Source: Parapedobacter tibetensis (lineage in GTDB: Bacteria; Bacteroidota; Bacteroidia; Sphingobacteriales; Sphingobacteriaceae). Taken from it: DNA of 64,000 bases. Every line of letters starts with the position of its first letter. Position 1 is the first letter of the stretch. Position numbers and translations under genes: made by a program. Shown one piece after another: positions 9,978-18,563 of this stretch. The notes under the pieces were generated by a model. That model saw only the letters and a list, made by a program, of their open reading frames with translations, was not told the DNA's origin and did not search any database. The stretch is taken from positions 124,001 to 188,000 of the forward strand of contig NZ_JAMXBE010000005.1 of the NCBI RefSeq assembly GCF_024704835.1. Direction: 5' to 3'.

Positions 9978-12533
9978 ATGCAGCCCAAGCAAAACAGGAT
10001 AGACATCAGGTGGATTGTTCGCATGGCATGGCGTGATAGCAGGAGAAACCGCTCCCGACTGTTCCTCTTTATTTCATCGATCATTATTGGCATCGCGGCA
10101 TTGGTTGCTATATACTCGTTTGGTGATAATCTCGAAAAAGATATTGACAACCAAGCAGCCACATTGATTGGTGCGGATGTGGTATTACGCAGCAACCGGG
10201 AGTTGGAAGAAGAGGGGCAACAAATCGTCGATTCATTGATTGGATTGAGCCAAAGCCATTCCGAGGAGAAAAGCTTCGTGTCGATGGTTATGTTTGCCAA
10301 TAATGGTGGTACACGACTGGTACAGGTGCGGGCATTGGATGGGGATTTCCCTTATTACGGGCAGTTGGAAACGGTTCCAGTCAGCGCTGGAACCACCTTC
10401 AGGAAGGGCCAGCATGCATTGGTTGATAAGACGTTGATGCTACAATTTGATGCCAAGGAGGGTGATTCGGTCAAGGTAGGGGAGGTTCTATTTGAAATTG
10501 CAGGAGTTCTTGAACGGGCACCTGGCCAAAGCGGCATTTCCACCGCGGTAGCACCCGCTATATTCATCCCATTGGAATACCTACCTGCCACTGGTCTCAA
10601 TCAAAAAGGCAGCCGGATTGATTACAATTATTATTTCAATCTGAAGCCAACAGTAGACGCAGATGACCTTACAACTGGCTTGGACTCGCTGTTGGAGGTG
10701 CACCGCATCAATTATGATACCATTGCTTCCCGGAAACGGGAAACCGGGAGGTCTTTCTCGGACTTAAACAAATTTCTCTCTTTGGTGGGTTTCGTGGCGC
10801 TATTACTGGGCTGTATTGGCGTATCAAGCGCCATACACATCTACATCAAAGAGAAGCTCAATAGCATTGCGATATTACGTTGCCTGGGCGCAAGTTCGCG
10901 TCAGGCCTTTTTGATTTATCTCATACAGGTGCTGGGTGTGGGATTCGTGGGGTCAGTGGTGGGGGCGTTGTTAGGTACATTGATACAGCAGTTGCTTCCA
11001 ATGGTGTTCAGGGATTTCGTGCCCGTGACCATTAGCAGTGACATTTCGTGGGCAGCCATTGTCCAAGGGATCGGCTTGGGGGTATGGATAGCTGTCTTGT
11101 TCGCACTCTTGCCCTTGGTTGGCATCCGTAATATTGCTCCGCTTAACACCTTGCGGCTTTCGCTTGATGCGCCAAGCCCCATTAAAGACAAGTGGAGTTG
11201 GGTAGTGTATGGATTGATTGCGTTGTTTGTTTTCAGTTACGCATACCTGCAATTGGATGGGGTATGGCAAACCCTCGCGTTCACATTCGGGGTCGGCTTG
11301 GCGTTCGCGATACTGTATGCAGCGGCGAGCCTGTTGGTTTGGCTTGTCAAGCGGTTTTTTCCCATTTCATGGAACTATTTATGGCGACAAGGTCTTTCCA
11401 ATTTGTTCAGGCCTAATAACCAGACCACGATATTGGTAGTGGCCATAGGCCTAGGCACGTTATTTATTGCTACCTTGTTTTTCGTACAGGGCATGCTCAT
11501 CACAAGGGTATCGCTCTCCGCCAGCGAAAACCAACCTAATATGGTACTGTTTGATATCCAGTCTTCCCAGAAAACAGCAGTAGCTGAATTGGTCAGTGCA
11601 CAAGGACTGCCCGTGCTGGACGAGGTGCCCATCGTGACGGTGCAATTGGAAGCCATCAATGGCATTACTGCAGCGGATGCCCGACAAGATAGCACGATTG
11701 ATGTTTCCCGCCGGGCCTTGGGTGGCGAACTGCGTGTTACATACCGGGATGAATTGAGCGATTCGGAGAAAATCACCTCAGGGAAATGGGTCGGCAGCGT
11801 GGCGAAGGGAGATACGGCGCTGGTATCGCTTGAGGAAGGCTATGCACGCCGTATCCGAGCGGAGGTGGGGGATAGGCTGGTATTCAATGTGCAGGGAGTA
11901 CGGATACCTACAGTGGTAGGTAGTTTGAGAGAGGTCGATTGGAACCGTGTACAGACCAATTTCAGGTTGATATTCCCACTGGGTGTTATCGATAATGCTC
12001 CGCAATTCCATGTGTTGATGACCCGGGTGCCGGATGAAGGGGTGTCTGCACGGATGCAGCAGGCCATGGTGAGGCAATTCCCCAATGTATCCATTATCGA
12101 TTTAGGGCTTATTCTGTCCATACTGGATGAAATCCTCGATAGGATTGGTTTCGTAATCCGTTTCATGGGAGGCTTCAGCATCCTTACAGGTTTCGTGGTT
12201 CTCGTAGCTTCCGTAATGATCAGTAAATACCAGCGAATCAAGGAAAGCGTATTGCTTCGCACCATGGGCGCCTCTAGACGACAGATTTTGGCAATCACGG
12301 CATTGGAATATTTTTTCTTGGGTTTGATTGCGGCTTTTACCGGCGTACTGCTAGCGCTGGGTGGAAGTTGGGCTTTGGCGGCATTCAGTTTTGAGATACC
12401 TTTTACACCCGATCTTATCATGATGGTCTTGTTGATAATCGGGATTACCGTACTCACCATATTGGTGGGACTTATCAACAGCCGCGGTATTACTTCGCGC
12501 CCACCATTGGAGATTTTGCGGAAAGAGGTGTAG
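9978..12533 (+). CDS. ABC transporter permease with two FtsX domains (YbbP-like)
   Basis: 851 residues. A cytoplasmic Arg-rich start (RDSRRNRSRL) leads into TM1, then a periplasmic MacB-type core domain, three more TM helices (FtsX domain, about residues 265-400), two further TM segments (415-460), a second TM and periplasmic domain, and a final FtsX domain of three helices (about 710-840). This ten-helix double arrangement is the YbbP form. Substrate unknown; relatives are linked to lipid or surface-molecule release. Paired with the ATPase just upstream and convergent with the M14 peptidase gene only 2 bp away. Confidence 0.9.
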   Translation: MQPKQNRIDIRWIVRMAWRDSRRNRSRLFLFISSIIIGIAALVAIYSFGDNLEKDIDNQAATLIGADVVLRSNRELEEEGQQIVDSLIGLSQSHSEEKSFVSMVMFANNGGTRLVQVRALDGDFPYYGQLETVPVSAGTTFRKGQHALVDKTLMLQFDAKEGDSVKVGEVLFEIAGVLERAPGQSGISTAVAPAIFIPLEYLPATGLNQKGSRIDYNYYFNLKPTVDADDLTTGLDSLLEVHRINYDTIASRKRETGRSFSDLNKFLSLVGFVALLLGCIGVSSAIHIYIKEKLNSIAILRCLGASSRQAFLIYLIQVLGVGFVGSVVGALLGTLIQQLLPMVFRDFVPVTISSDISWAAIVQGIGLGVWIAVLFALLPLVGIRNIAPLNTLRLSLDAPSPIKDKWSWVVYGLIALFVFSYAYLQLDGVWQTLAFTFGVGLAFAILYAAASLLVWLVKRFFPISWNYLWRQGLSNLFRPNNQTTILVVAIGLGTLFIATLFFVQGMLITRVSLSASENQPNMVLFDIQSSQKTAVAELVSAQGLPVLDEVPIVTVQLEAINGITAADARQDSTIDVSRRALGGELRVTYRDELSDSEKITSGKWVGSVAKGDTALVSLEEGYARRIRAEVGDRLVFNVQGVRIPTVVGSLREVDWNRVQTNFRLIFPLGVIDNAPQFHVLMTRVPDEGVSARMQQAMVRQFPNVSIIDLGLILSILDEILDRIGFVIRFMGGFSILTGFVVLVASVMISKYQRIKESVLLRTMGASRRQILAITALEYFFLGLIAAFTGVLLALGGSWALAAFSFEIPFTPDLIMMVLLIIGITVLTILVGLINSRGITSRPPLEILRKEV

Positions 12534-12535
12534 TG

Positions 12536-14308
12536 CTATTCGAACACGGATGACACTGTTCGAGCGGATGAGCACGTAAATCTGGTCGGACGCGGGCTAT
12601 GTTCCAATAACCTTCCCACCGGATATCGCAAATGTGTTTTCTCATAATGGGCAGAATGCTTATATATCCAATCCAGTTGAGCACGGCCATTATTGCGTAG
12701 TTCCTCATCGGTGGTCTTAGCCTGCTCGAATTGTTTTTTTAATTCCAGATCTTTATTGAGCATCCTGAATGCTTCGTCCTCGAAAATATAGGCCGAGAAG
12801 TATTCTTTTTGGCTGAGGATGCTATCGAAGAAATTCCAGCTAAAGAAGGAATCAGCCGCTTGAGGTTCCAATGTCTCCAAGATGTATCGGTTGCCGGATT
12901 GGTTGGTTATCACCATATAATCTCCTACGTAACATTGTATTTGCTGAACTTCTGGCCTTACCTTTATGTTGCTGTGCAAGTAATGGCCTTCATAGGGCCC
13001 GCGGCCAGTTTGGTAGTCGGTAATGTAATACATTTGGAGGGTAAGTAGCGTGTCTTTCTTCAATTTATTGACGGTTATTCCATTGATTATCAGTAAGTCT
13101 ACCACTTCTTGCCAAGCTTGTGGGATGACGTAGGCATAGGGCTTTTCCACCACGATGTCCGGTTTATAACGATTATAGTAAGGGATTCCCTTGGTGAATG
13201 GTTTGTTGCGGTCATAATATTGGCGGGGAAATCCACTCACGTCGCTTAGTTTTTCCCCTGATTTATAACCTTTGAAGGAGATTTGACGATGTGCTATTGT
13301 ATCAAGTTTCCAAGTGAGTACAAATTGTTTTTGGGTTTTCGATTGTTCCAAGGCTAATTGCCTACGATCATGGATTTCGGCAGCCCTTTCATCTGCCACG
13401 GATATAAAATGCCGCAATATTTCGTAGGTGGAATGTACACGTTGGGGATACGGTTTCCACATGTGTGTCTCTGGCATATAGCCGATGGTATGGTGTAGGG
13501 CGGCATATCCGGTTGAATACCTCGGGGTTTCGAGGAATGCTACAAGGCCGGATTCGGGGTTGGAGCCTCGGAAGTTGACATAAGGCACCATTCCAAAATT
13601 GCTTTTTTGCATCCGGTTATATAATTCGGATGTAAAAGTAGGGGCGAAATCGCCTAATACTGGATGCAGTTTGTCCGTTTGCGTTTCAATAAGGGTCATC
13701 ACATACTGGTAGTCGGCACCGTTGCTGGTGTGGGTGTCCATAAAAATATCGGGTTTCCATGTATGGAAGATTTCTTGGAAACTGCGTGTGTTGCGCGAGT
13801 CTGTCTTGATGAAATCACGGTTAAGATCGAGGTTACGAGCATTGCCACGGAAGCCATAGGCTTCCGGTCCATTTTGGTTCACACGCGATGCCCCCCGATT
13901 GAGCATCCCGCCTACATTGTATACCGGAATGATGCAAACGACCGCATTCCGTGGCAGGTTGTTTTTTTCTAGTAAATCCCTTGCCAACATCATGGAGGCA
14001 TCGATTCCTTCTGGCTCTCCAGGATGGATGCCATTGTTTATTAGCAGGATGGTTTTGTGTTGCTGATGCAGCTGTTGGGGGTTAAACTGTCCTTCTTTAT
14101 TTAAAACGAACACGTGTAACGGTTTACCAGAATCCGTTGAGCCATAGGTAAGCAAGGTACAGGCCGCATATTTTTTGTCAAGCTTCTGATAAAAAGCGAT
14201 CGTCTCGTCATACGTTGTCGTGGTATTGCTATCGCGCTCAAAGGCGATTTGCTGAGCATGGGTGTACTGAAACAGTAGGAGTGAGGCAAAGAAAAGTATC
14301 CGTCTCAT
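12536..14308 (-). CDS. secreted M14 family zinc carboxypeptidase
   Basis: 590 residues with signal peptide MRRILFFASLLLFQYTHAQ. The zinc ligands are His95 and Glu98 in NGIHPGEPEG and His193 in DTHTSNG; FLETPR around residue 270 supplies the region of the catalytic Glu. A long C-terminal extension of roughly 250 residues follows the peptidase domain, as in many Bacteroidota homologues. It should trim peptides in the periplasm or outside the cell. The C-terminal 20 codons end 2 bp from the stop of the convergent permease gene, so the two 3' ends leave no room for a separate terminator. Confidence 0.92.
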   Translation of the reverse strand: MRRILFFASLLLFQYTHAQQIAFERDSNTTTTYDETIAFYQKLDKKYAACTLLTYGSTDSGKPLHVFVLNKEGQFNPQQLHQQHKTILLINNGIHPGEPEGIDASMMLARDLLEKNNLPRNAVVCIIPVYNVGGMLNRGASRVNQNGPEAYGFRGNARNLDLNRDFIKTDSRNTRSFQEIFHTWKPDIFMDTHTSNGADYQYVMTLIETQTDKLHPVLGDFAPTFTSELYNRMQKSNFGMVPYVNFRGSNPESGLVAFLETPRYSTGYAALHHTIGYMPETHMWKPYPQRVHSTYEILRHFISVADERAAEIHDRRQLALEQSKTQKQFVLTWKLDTIAHRQISFKGYKSGEKLSDVSGFPRQYYDRNKPFTKGIPYYNRYKPDIVVEKPYAYVIPQAWQEVVDLLIINGITVNKLKKDTLLTLQMYYITDYQTGRGPYEGHYLHSNIKVRPEVQQIQCYVGDYMVITNQSGNRYILETLEPQAADSFFSWNFFDSILSQKEYFSAYIFEDEAFRMLNKDLELKKQFEQAKTTDEELRNNGRAQLDWIYKHSAHYEKTHLRYPVGRLLEHSPRPTRFTCSSARTVSSVFE

Positions 14309-14404
14309 GTTTTTTTGTTAGTAGATTCAAATATACATGAAGTTTTTTTGAACTCCACACAGACGCATAAAAATGAACGCCCGGGTTTCCGTGGACCGCC
14401 TAGA

Positions 14405-14635
14405 ACCGTTTGGAAATACCCAGCTACCGTTTGGAAAAGGCTTATAATAATACGGTTCGGGTGCTTCGGCGTACGCCGGCGGGCTATTTCCGTATGGTAT
14501 TGGTCTGGAACCGTATGGTAAAGGTGCCCGGTGGATGCCGAGGGGGTATTTCCGTACGGTTAAGCACCATAGACAAACGGTTCCAACCCATTTCCAAACG
14601 CCGAAGCTCTTAAGGCAAACGATTCCAGTGCATTT
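14405..14635. repeat. array 1: eleven degenerate 21-bp phased units
   Basis: Eleven consecutive 21-bp units without insertion or deletion. The start of each unit keeps a short, often palindromic core: ACCGTTTGG, ACCGTTTGG, ATAATACGG, GGCGTACGC, TCCGTATGG, ACCGTATGG, then GTGGATGCC, CCGTACGGT and three units with AAACG(G/C/A). The rest of the unit varies freely. One minus-strand frame stays open through it, giving a seven-residue pattern (FPNGS, IPYGN, LPYGS), but no start, promoter or family match supports translation. A GTGGACC element with a similar core lies 16 bp before the first unit. Function unknown. Confidence 0.7.
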
Positions 14636-14787
14636 TTTTATTGGTAACCAACCACGAAGAACATTTCGCCAAAGTGACCGAAAAATACCTGACTTTCCTC
14701 CAATCCGGTAACATGCCCGATTGGGAGGTGCCGAATATGATTGCCAAGTACTACTTGACGACCAAGGCGTTGGAAGTGGCAAAGTGA
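14614..14787 (+). pseudogene. short coding remnant, unknown family
   Basis: After an in-frame stop at 14611 the plus strand stays open for 57 codons, ending LTTKALEVAK and TGA. The stretch TNHEEHFAKVTEKYLTFLQ and later NMPDWEVPNM is protein-like, rich in acidic and aromatic residues, and looks like the C-terminus of a once longer protein. No start codon or N-terminal part is visible, and it overlaps the last units of array 1. I do not recognise the family. Confidence 0.35.
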
Positions 14788-14841
14788 AAATGAAACTCAG
14801 CTGAAGAGGTTGCCGTTCAACCCATGTCGGCTTACACAGCA

Positions 14842-14872
14842 CCGAACCCTGTCTACACCGGACAGGGTTCGG
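14842..14872. repeat. 12-bp perfect inverted repeat (hairpin)
   Basis: CCGAACCCTGTC (14842-14853), a seven-base loop, then GACAGGGTTCGG (14861-14872). No T-tract follows on either strand, so it is not a standard terminator. It lies about 200 bp beyond array 1 in a stretch (14788-15035) with no other recognisable content. Confidence 0.6.
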
Positions 14873-15035
14873 GTATCATCCACCCAAGTCCGTTCTAACT
14901 TCGGATGGTTTGCTGTCCAACGTTTTCCGCCCTCCACGCATGGCCCACGATATTCCGGAAGTCAATCCCATTAAAAAAGTTAAAACTTAATTTGGAATTC
15001 TGGAAATGTATCTCTAAACTTATAATGGAAAAGAC

Positions 15036-15257
15036 ATGTCGACATCGTTTGAGATAAAGCAAATAAATATGGGCAGTAACACAAAAAATAGGGAAAGGAA
15101 AGACGGCATTTTGAATTTTTTACTCTTTGCTGTACCATTGGTTGGTATATTGATTATTTTATTATCAAAAGATCAACACCCTACTATCAAAGTAATTACT
15201 TCGATAGCTACCCTTGTTGGGCTAATAGCCGGAGTAATATATTTCAGTAATTATTAA
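15036..15257 (+). CDS. small two-helix membrane protein, unknown function
   Basis: 73 residues, or 62 if the second Met (15069, MGSNTKNRERKDG) is used. A charged N-terminus is followed by two hydrophobic segments (ILNFLLFAVPLVGILIILL and VITSIATLVGLIAGVIYF) joined by a short polar loop. This looks like a genuine small inner-membrane protein rather than a shadow, since nothing lies opposite. It has no visible partner; the flanking DNA is full of remnants, so it may be a relic of the same insertions. Confidence 0.5.
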   Translation: MSTSFEIKQINMGSNTKNRERKDGILNFLLFAVPLVGILIILLSKDQHPTIKVITSIATLVGLIAGVIYFSNY

Positions 15258-15293
15258 ACCTATAGGGTGAAATTGATTAGGTAAATCAAGTTA

Positions 15294-15632
15294 TCAGCCC
15301 GACATACCATCAAATATTTTTTCATAAAAGCTGGCTGTTTGTGCCGTCGTGTCTTTAATATTCATTAAATGTTTCTTATAGTGAGTAGTGTTCTTAATTA
15401 GTTCATTTCTAAGTTTTTTGTTATTATAAAGTAATTGTATATTATTAAATAAAGATTCAATATTAACACTAATGTTTCCGTTATTAATATTAATTGGTGT
15501 CTTGAGTACTTCATTATCTTGGAACACACTAAATCTACTTATATCTGATAATATTAATGGTATATTATTGTGAATCATCTCAATGACAGCGAGGCTTGAT
15601 TGTTCTGAATGTGAAGGAAGTCTTGCAATCAC
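15294..15632 (-). pseudogene. C-terminal remnant of a glycosyltransferase family 4 protein
   Basis: About 112 codons beginning at the LPSHSEQSSLAVIEM motif, the acceptor/nucleotide-sugar signature near the C-terminus of GT4 enzymes (compare LPSxSEGxxLxxLEA), followed by PLILSD and a helical tail. The N-terminal two thirds are missing: an in-frame stop lies directly before the remaining part. It is much more AT-rich than its neighbours, with many AAT/ATT codons, which points to horizontal origin followed by truncation. Not expected to be active. Confidence 0.75.
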
Positions 15633-15638
15633 TTACAG

Positions 15639-15663
15639 GCCCGGCCTTGGCGTCGGGCTTTTT
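15639..15663 (+). terminator. hairpin with T-tract at the edge of the glycosyltransferase remnant
   Basis: GCCCGGCC-TT-GGC then CGGGC closes an 8-bp stem with a small bulge, followed by TTTTT on the plus strand. On the minus strand it follows directly after the small possible gene at 15667-15778, preceded by an A-run, so it may serve either direction. Confidence 0.45.
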
Positions 15664-15666
15664 ACG

Positions 15667-15778
15667 TTACTTGAGTATGGCCTGCATCTTGCTCTTTGAG
15701 AGGAACGCGTCGATCAGTGCGAAGCACCCTTGCCAGCTTTTTCGCGGCCTCGATGTCCTTTATTTTTATCACATCCAT
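15667..15778 (-). pseudogene. possible small gene with a frameshift
   Basis: ATG at 15778 opens MDVIKIKDIEAAKKLARV; a single-base shift in the next codons gives FALIDAFLSKSKMQAILK and a stop at 15669-15667, which is far more protein-like than the unshifted continuation. A hairpin follows at once. Too short to assign; it may be a decayed small gene or chance. Confidence 0.25.
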
Positions 15779-15801
15779 TATTCGTGAGATTTATTTTCGG
15801 A

Positions 15802-15833
15802 TTTGTTTCTAAGGTTCATAATGTCTAATTTTG
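15802..15833 (+). promoter_or_regulatory. promoter of the toxin-antitoxin pair, predicts leaderless mRNA
   Basis: TTTG (15802-15805), 20 bases, TAATTTTG (15826-15833): a full Bacteroidota consensus promoter. Transcription should start about five bases after the -7 element, essentially at the antitoxin ATG (15838), so the mRNA is probably leaderless. Confidence 0.7.
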
Positions 15834-15837
15834 TGTT

Positions 15838-16059
15838 ATGAACATTCAATATTTAAATGATGCCAAAGGCAGGCGCACGAGTGTATTGGTTCCGTTAAAG
15901 GAATGGGATGCCCTAAACAGGGAACGGGAAGATCTCAAACGGAAGCTTCAGGAGGCGGAACTCACTTTACGTTTTAAAAAGACACTATCTGACGTACAGC
16001 GATATAAAGTTGGTAAACTGAAAACGCGTTCCGTACAAACGTTATTGGATGAACTTTGA
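15838..16059 (+). CDS. antitoxin of a type II toxin-antitoxin pair
   Basis: 73 residues. The N-terminus MNIQYLNDAKGRRTSVLVPLKEWDAL is the beta-strand/ribbon start common to small antitoxins of the Phd/RelB-like kinds, followed by a charged helix (LNREREDLKRKLQEAEL) and a C-terminal tail that would wrap the toxin. Its last codons overlap the toxin start by 11 bp, the usual translational coupling. It should neutralise the toxin and repress the operon. The exact antitoxin family cannot be fixed from sequence inspection. Confidence 0.75.
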   Translation: MNIQYLNDAKGRRTSVLVPLKEWDALNREREDLKRKLQEAELTLRFKKTLSDVQRYKVGKLKTRSVQTLLDEL

Positions 16060-16384
16060 AATAGAAATCAGCGAAGCTTTTAGGAAAGCCGCGAAAAGTT
16101 TAGCAAAAAAACATCCGTCCTTTAAGAAGGACCTGACCGAATTTTTGGAAATTTTAGCCGAAAAACCTACAAGCGGTACACCGCTCGGTGGCGGTCTGTA
16201 TAAGGTTAGGATGTCCATATCAAGTAAGGGAAAAGGGAAATCGGGGGGTGCACGGGTAATTATCTGCGTTATCTTTAAACACGGAAAAATCCTGTTGGCA
16301 GATATTTATGACAAGTCGGATTTTGATACGGTTGATGAGAAGCGAATCATCAAGAACCTTCGTTCAGAAGGATTTGATATTTAA
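16049..16384 (+). CDS. RelE/ParE-superfamily toxin
   Basis: 111 residues, typical for RelE-fold toxins: two N-terminal helices (FRKAAKSLAKKHPSFKKDLTEFLEIL), then PLGGGLYKVRM, a beta-sheet core with RVIICVIFKHGKILLADIYDKSDF and a C-terminal helix ending DEKRIIKNLRSEGFDI. The KVR and DIYDKSD motifs fit the ribosome-dependent mRNase branch. Possible target is translating mRNA; a gyrase-directed ParE role is not excluded. The pair lies among decayed genes, a usual setting for mobile toxin-antitoxin modules. Confidence 0.8.
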   Translation: MNFEIEISEAFRKAAKSLAKKHPSFKKDLTEFLEILAEKPTSGTPLGGGLYKVRMSISSKGKGKSGGARVIICVIFKHGKILLADIYDKSDFDTVDEKRIIKNLRSEGFDI

Positions 16385-16550
16385 TTTTCCATTTTCTCGA
16401 CAGTCTTTATCTTATCAATGCTTTAAAAGCTCATTATCGCGGGGCTAATACAGATCCAAACCACCTAGAACCATTCGCAAAGGCGCTCATGAATCCTTCT
16501 CAGTTATTACGTGCGTAGCAACGGAATAAAATTATGCTTATCTTGGCACT

Positions 16551-17045
16551 ATGATTTTGAAACGCACGATATTGATGATGGTTGTGTTGCTGCCTATATT
16601 TTATTTAAAGGCGCAGGGTCGTACGCAACCAGTGGAAATCCCAGCCTTTACCTTTTTCAAGCTCGGAGACAATAGTTTATTTACACAACAAGACCTTAGC
16701 TCCAAAGGTAAAATAGTATTGATTTTCTTCGACCCGGGTTGTGGTCATTGCCAGGAAGAGGTCGAGGCCATTGGCGACAACGTCGATAAGTTCAAGGATG
16801 CCTCGTTTTATTTCATCACCATGCAAGATAAACCGCTGATTCAGGAGTTTGTGGATAAATATGGTAAAAAGCTAAAGGGTAGAAGCAATGTAACTTTCTT
16901 GCATGATGGAAAATATGAATTTATCACGAAGTTTAATCCTTCAGAATACCCCTCACTTTATGTTTATTCGGCCAACAAACGATTGCTTAAGTACCTGCAT
17001 GGGCCTAAGAATGTCAATACAATCGTTGCGGTGGTGAATCAATGA
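16551..17045 (+). CDS. periplasmic thioredoxin-like (TlpA/AhpC-TSA fold) protein
   Basis: 164 residues with a signal peptide (MILKRTILMMVVLLPIFYLKAQ). The redoxin domain has GKIVLIFFDPGCGHCQEE with a CGHC active site (Cys64, Cys67) and the cis-Pro region ...NPSEYPSLYVY. It probably reduces or isomerises disulfides or feeds electrons to cytochrome c maturation. Single gene, no operon partner; the bases 16385-16550 before it show nothing clear apart from a TATCTTGG sequence (16533-16540) resembling a -7 element. Confidence 0.85.
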   Translation: MILKRTILMMVVLLPIFYLKAQGRTQPVEIPAFTFFKLGDNSLFTQQDLSSKGKIVLIFFDPGCGHCQEEVEAIGDNVDKFKDASFYFITMQDKPLIQEFVDKYGKKLKGRSNVTFLHDGKYEFITKFNPSEYPSLYVYSANKRLLKYLHGPKNVNTIVAVVNQ

Positions 17046-17096
17046 AACATGTCCGATTTGTGAAGCATCAGGCTGCTCGGTGTCCATGATTCCATT

Positions 17097-18539
17097 TCAA
17101 TCCGTTGATAAAATATGCCTTATAATGGCCATGCCTGTGGGTTCTACCGTTTCAGCGGCATTGGAAAGAACTACCACAGCCACCTTTTTATCAGGGGAGA
17201 AGGCAATGAAGCTGCTGCTGCCATAGGTCTCGCCTACATGCCGGTAGACTAACTCTCCACCTATTAAAGTCATGTGCCAAGCTAAGCCGATGTCTGTGTC
17301 GGGCGGGTTGAAATAGGTGAATTGCCGGGTAAGCGCCAAGGCGTTTTCCAAATCCGTTTCGGGCATTTTGAAGTGAGCCTTCGCATAAGTAAGGAGGTCT
17401 GGCACAGTGGATTTGAGTGATCCATGCGCTGTAATCGCATTAAAAGTCCAAAGTGGGGTTTCCACCCCCTTTTTATTGTATACTTTAGCCACGTACTGTG
17501 TATCAGTGTCGGGATGCTCCGTGGTGTTTTTGAGGCCCAGCGGCTGACAGATGATTTCCTGTATCATCTCATTGAACGGTTTTCCGTAAATGCTGGACAG
17601 GATATCACCTAGTATTCCGAAGCCTAGGTTACTGTATTGATATATGGAATCTGGGGCAATGGCTGCCTTGTATGTTTTCAGGTAGGTGTACAAATGTTCT
17701 TTTGTATATCCTTTGTAAGGATTCAACGAGTCGGTTGCTGTAGCATTTATATTGGTAGGGAGGCGGGGCAAACCCGATGTGTGATTGGCCAATTGCTTCA
17801 GGGTGATCCGTTTCAAGTCGACATTTCCAACTACCGAATCCGGTAAGTATTTGGTGATGGTGTCGTCGAGGTTCAGCTGTTGCGTCTCTGAAAGATATGC
17901 AAGCAATGTAGCAGTGAATGTTTTGCTGATGGACCCAATTTCAAACAAGGTGTTTTCATCAGGGAGCCGTTTGTTGTCCTTTTCTGTTTCACCGTAGTAA
18001 TAACTGCTCGTTTTACCGGCGTTTACGATGCCTATTGCCAATGCATAGGTGTTGTTTTTTCGGCTATAACTCAGTGCTACGGAATCTACGAATCGATTAA
18101 AATTAGCGGCAGTGTTGCCACTTGGTGCCACAGCCGCTGGTTTATCAGCAACGGGTTCTTTATAGGGTTGGAAGAGGAAAGTTTCAATTTTATTGAGGCT
18201 ATCCAGGCTCAAAACCAACTGTAATGGTGTGCTGATGAAATTCAGCTTATAGATTCCTTGTCCCTTTTCGTAAGTTACCAGTTCTGCCGACTGTATTTGG
18301 CCCAATGGATACATTTGCTGAGTCATCACTGTCTGGAATGCTTGGGGCGAAAGTGATTGCGTGAATTTTTTGCCAGCCAAGGCATAAATTGAATCGGTTT
18401 CCTGCAAGTTGAAGTGGTATTCTATTTTGTTGAAAACGGCTTGATTGATTCGTTTTTTATCTTCGTTTTCTTGTGCAATGACTGAAAATATGGGCAGTAA
18501 TATGAGGATGCAACTAATTCTATTTATGGTTCCGAACAT
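17097..18539 (-). CDS. secreted serine hydrolase of the beta-lactamase (class C) family
   Basis: 480 residues with signal peptide MFGTINRISCILILLPIFSVIAQ. An N-terminal DUF3887-like domain (about 30-125) precedes the beta-lactamase fold. Active-site motifs: SISK (Ser203, Lys206), YSN near residue 303 and HVGET replacing KTG in the C-terminal part, as in esterase and peptidase members of this family. Probable D-aminopeptidase or esterase rather than an antibiotic-resistance enzyme. It lies just downstream of the LytTR regulator gene on the same strand, with a 24-bp gap, so it may belong to that operon. Confidence 0.88.
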   Translation of the reverse strand: MFGTINRISCILILLPIFSVIAQENEDKKRINQAVFNKIEYHFNLQETDSIYALAGKKFTQSLSPQAFQTVMTQQMYPLGQIQSAELVTYEKGQGIYKLNFISTPLQLVLSLDSLNKIETFLFQPYKEPVADKPAAVAPSGNTAANFNRFVDSVALSYSRKNNTYALAIGIVNAGKTSSYYYGETEKDNKRLPDENTLFEIGSISKTFTATLLAYLSETQQLNLDDTITKYLPDSVVGNVDLKRITLKQLANHTSGLPRLPTNINATATDSLNPYKGYTKEHLYTYLKTYKAAIAPDSIYQYSNLGFGILGDILSSIYGKPFNEMIQEIICQPLGLKNTTEHPDTDTQYVAKVYNKKGVETPLWTFNAITAHGSLKSTVPDLLTYAKAHFKMPETDLENALALTRQFTYFNPPDTDIGLAWHMTLIGGELVYRHVGETYGSSSFIAFSPDKKVAVVVLSNAAETVEPTGMAIIRHILSTD

Positions 18540-18563
18540 TTGGCAAAATTACACGAAACTCAA

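Noticed and set aside
14405-14635. CRISPR array
   Set aside because: Units are 21 bp with degenerate 6-9 bp cores; no conserved 25-45 bp repeat, no cas genes in the window.
14327-14842. 171-codon minus-strand frame through array 1
   Set aside because: Same reason: an open frame forced by the repeat, odd composition (Trp/Cys/Pro-rich), no start context.
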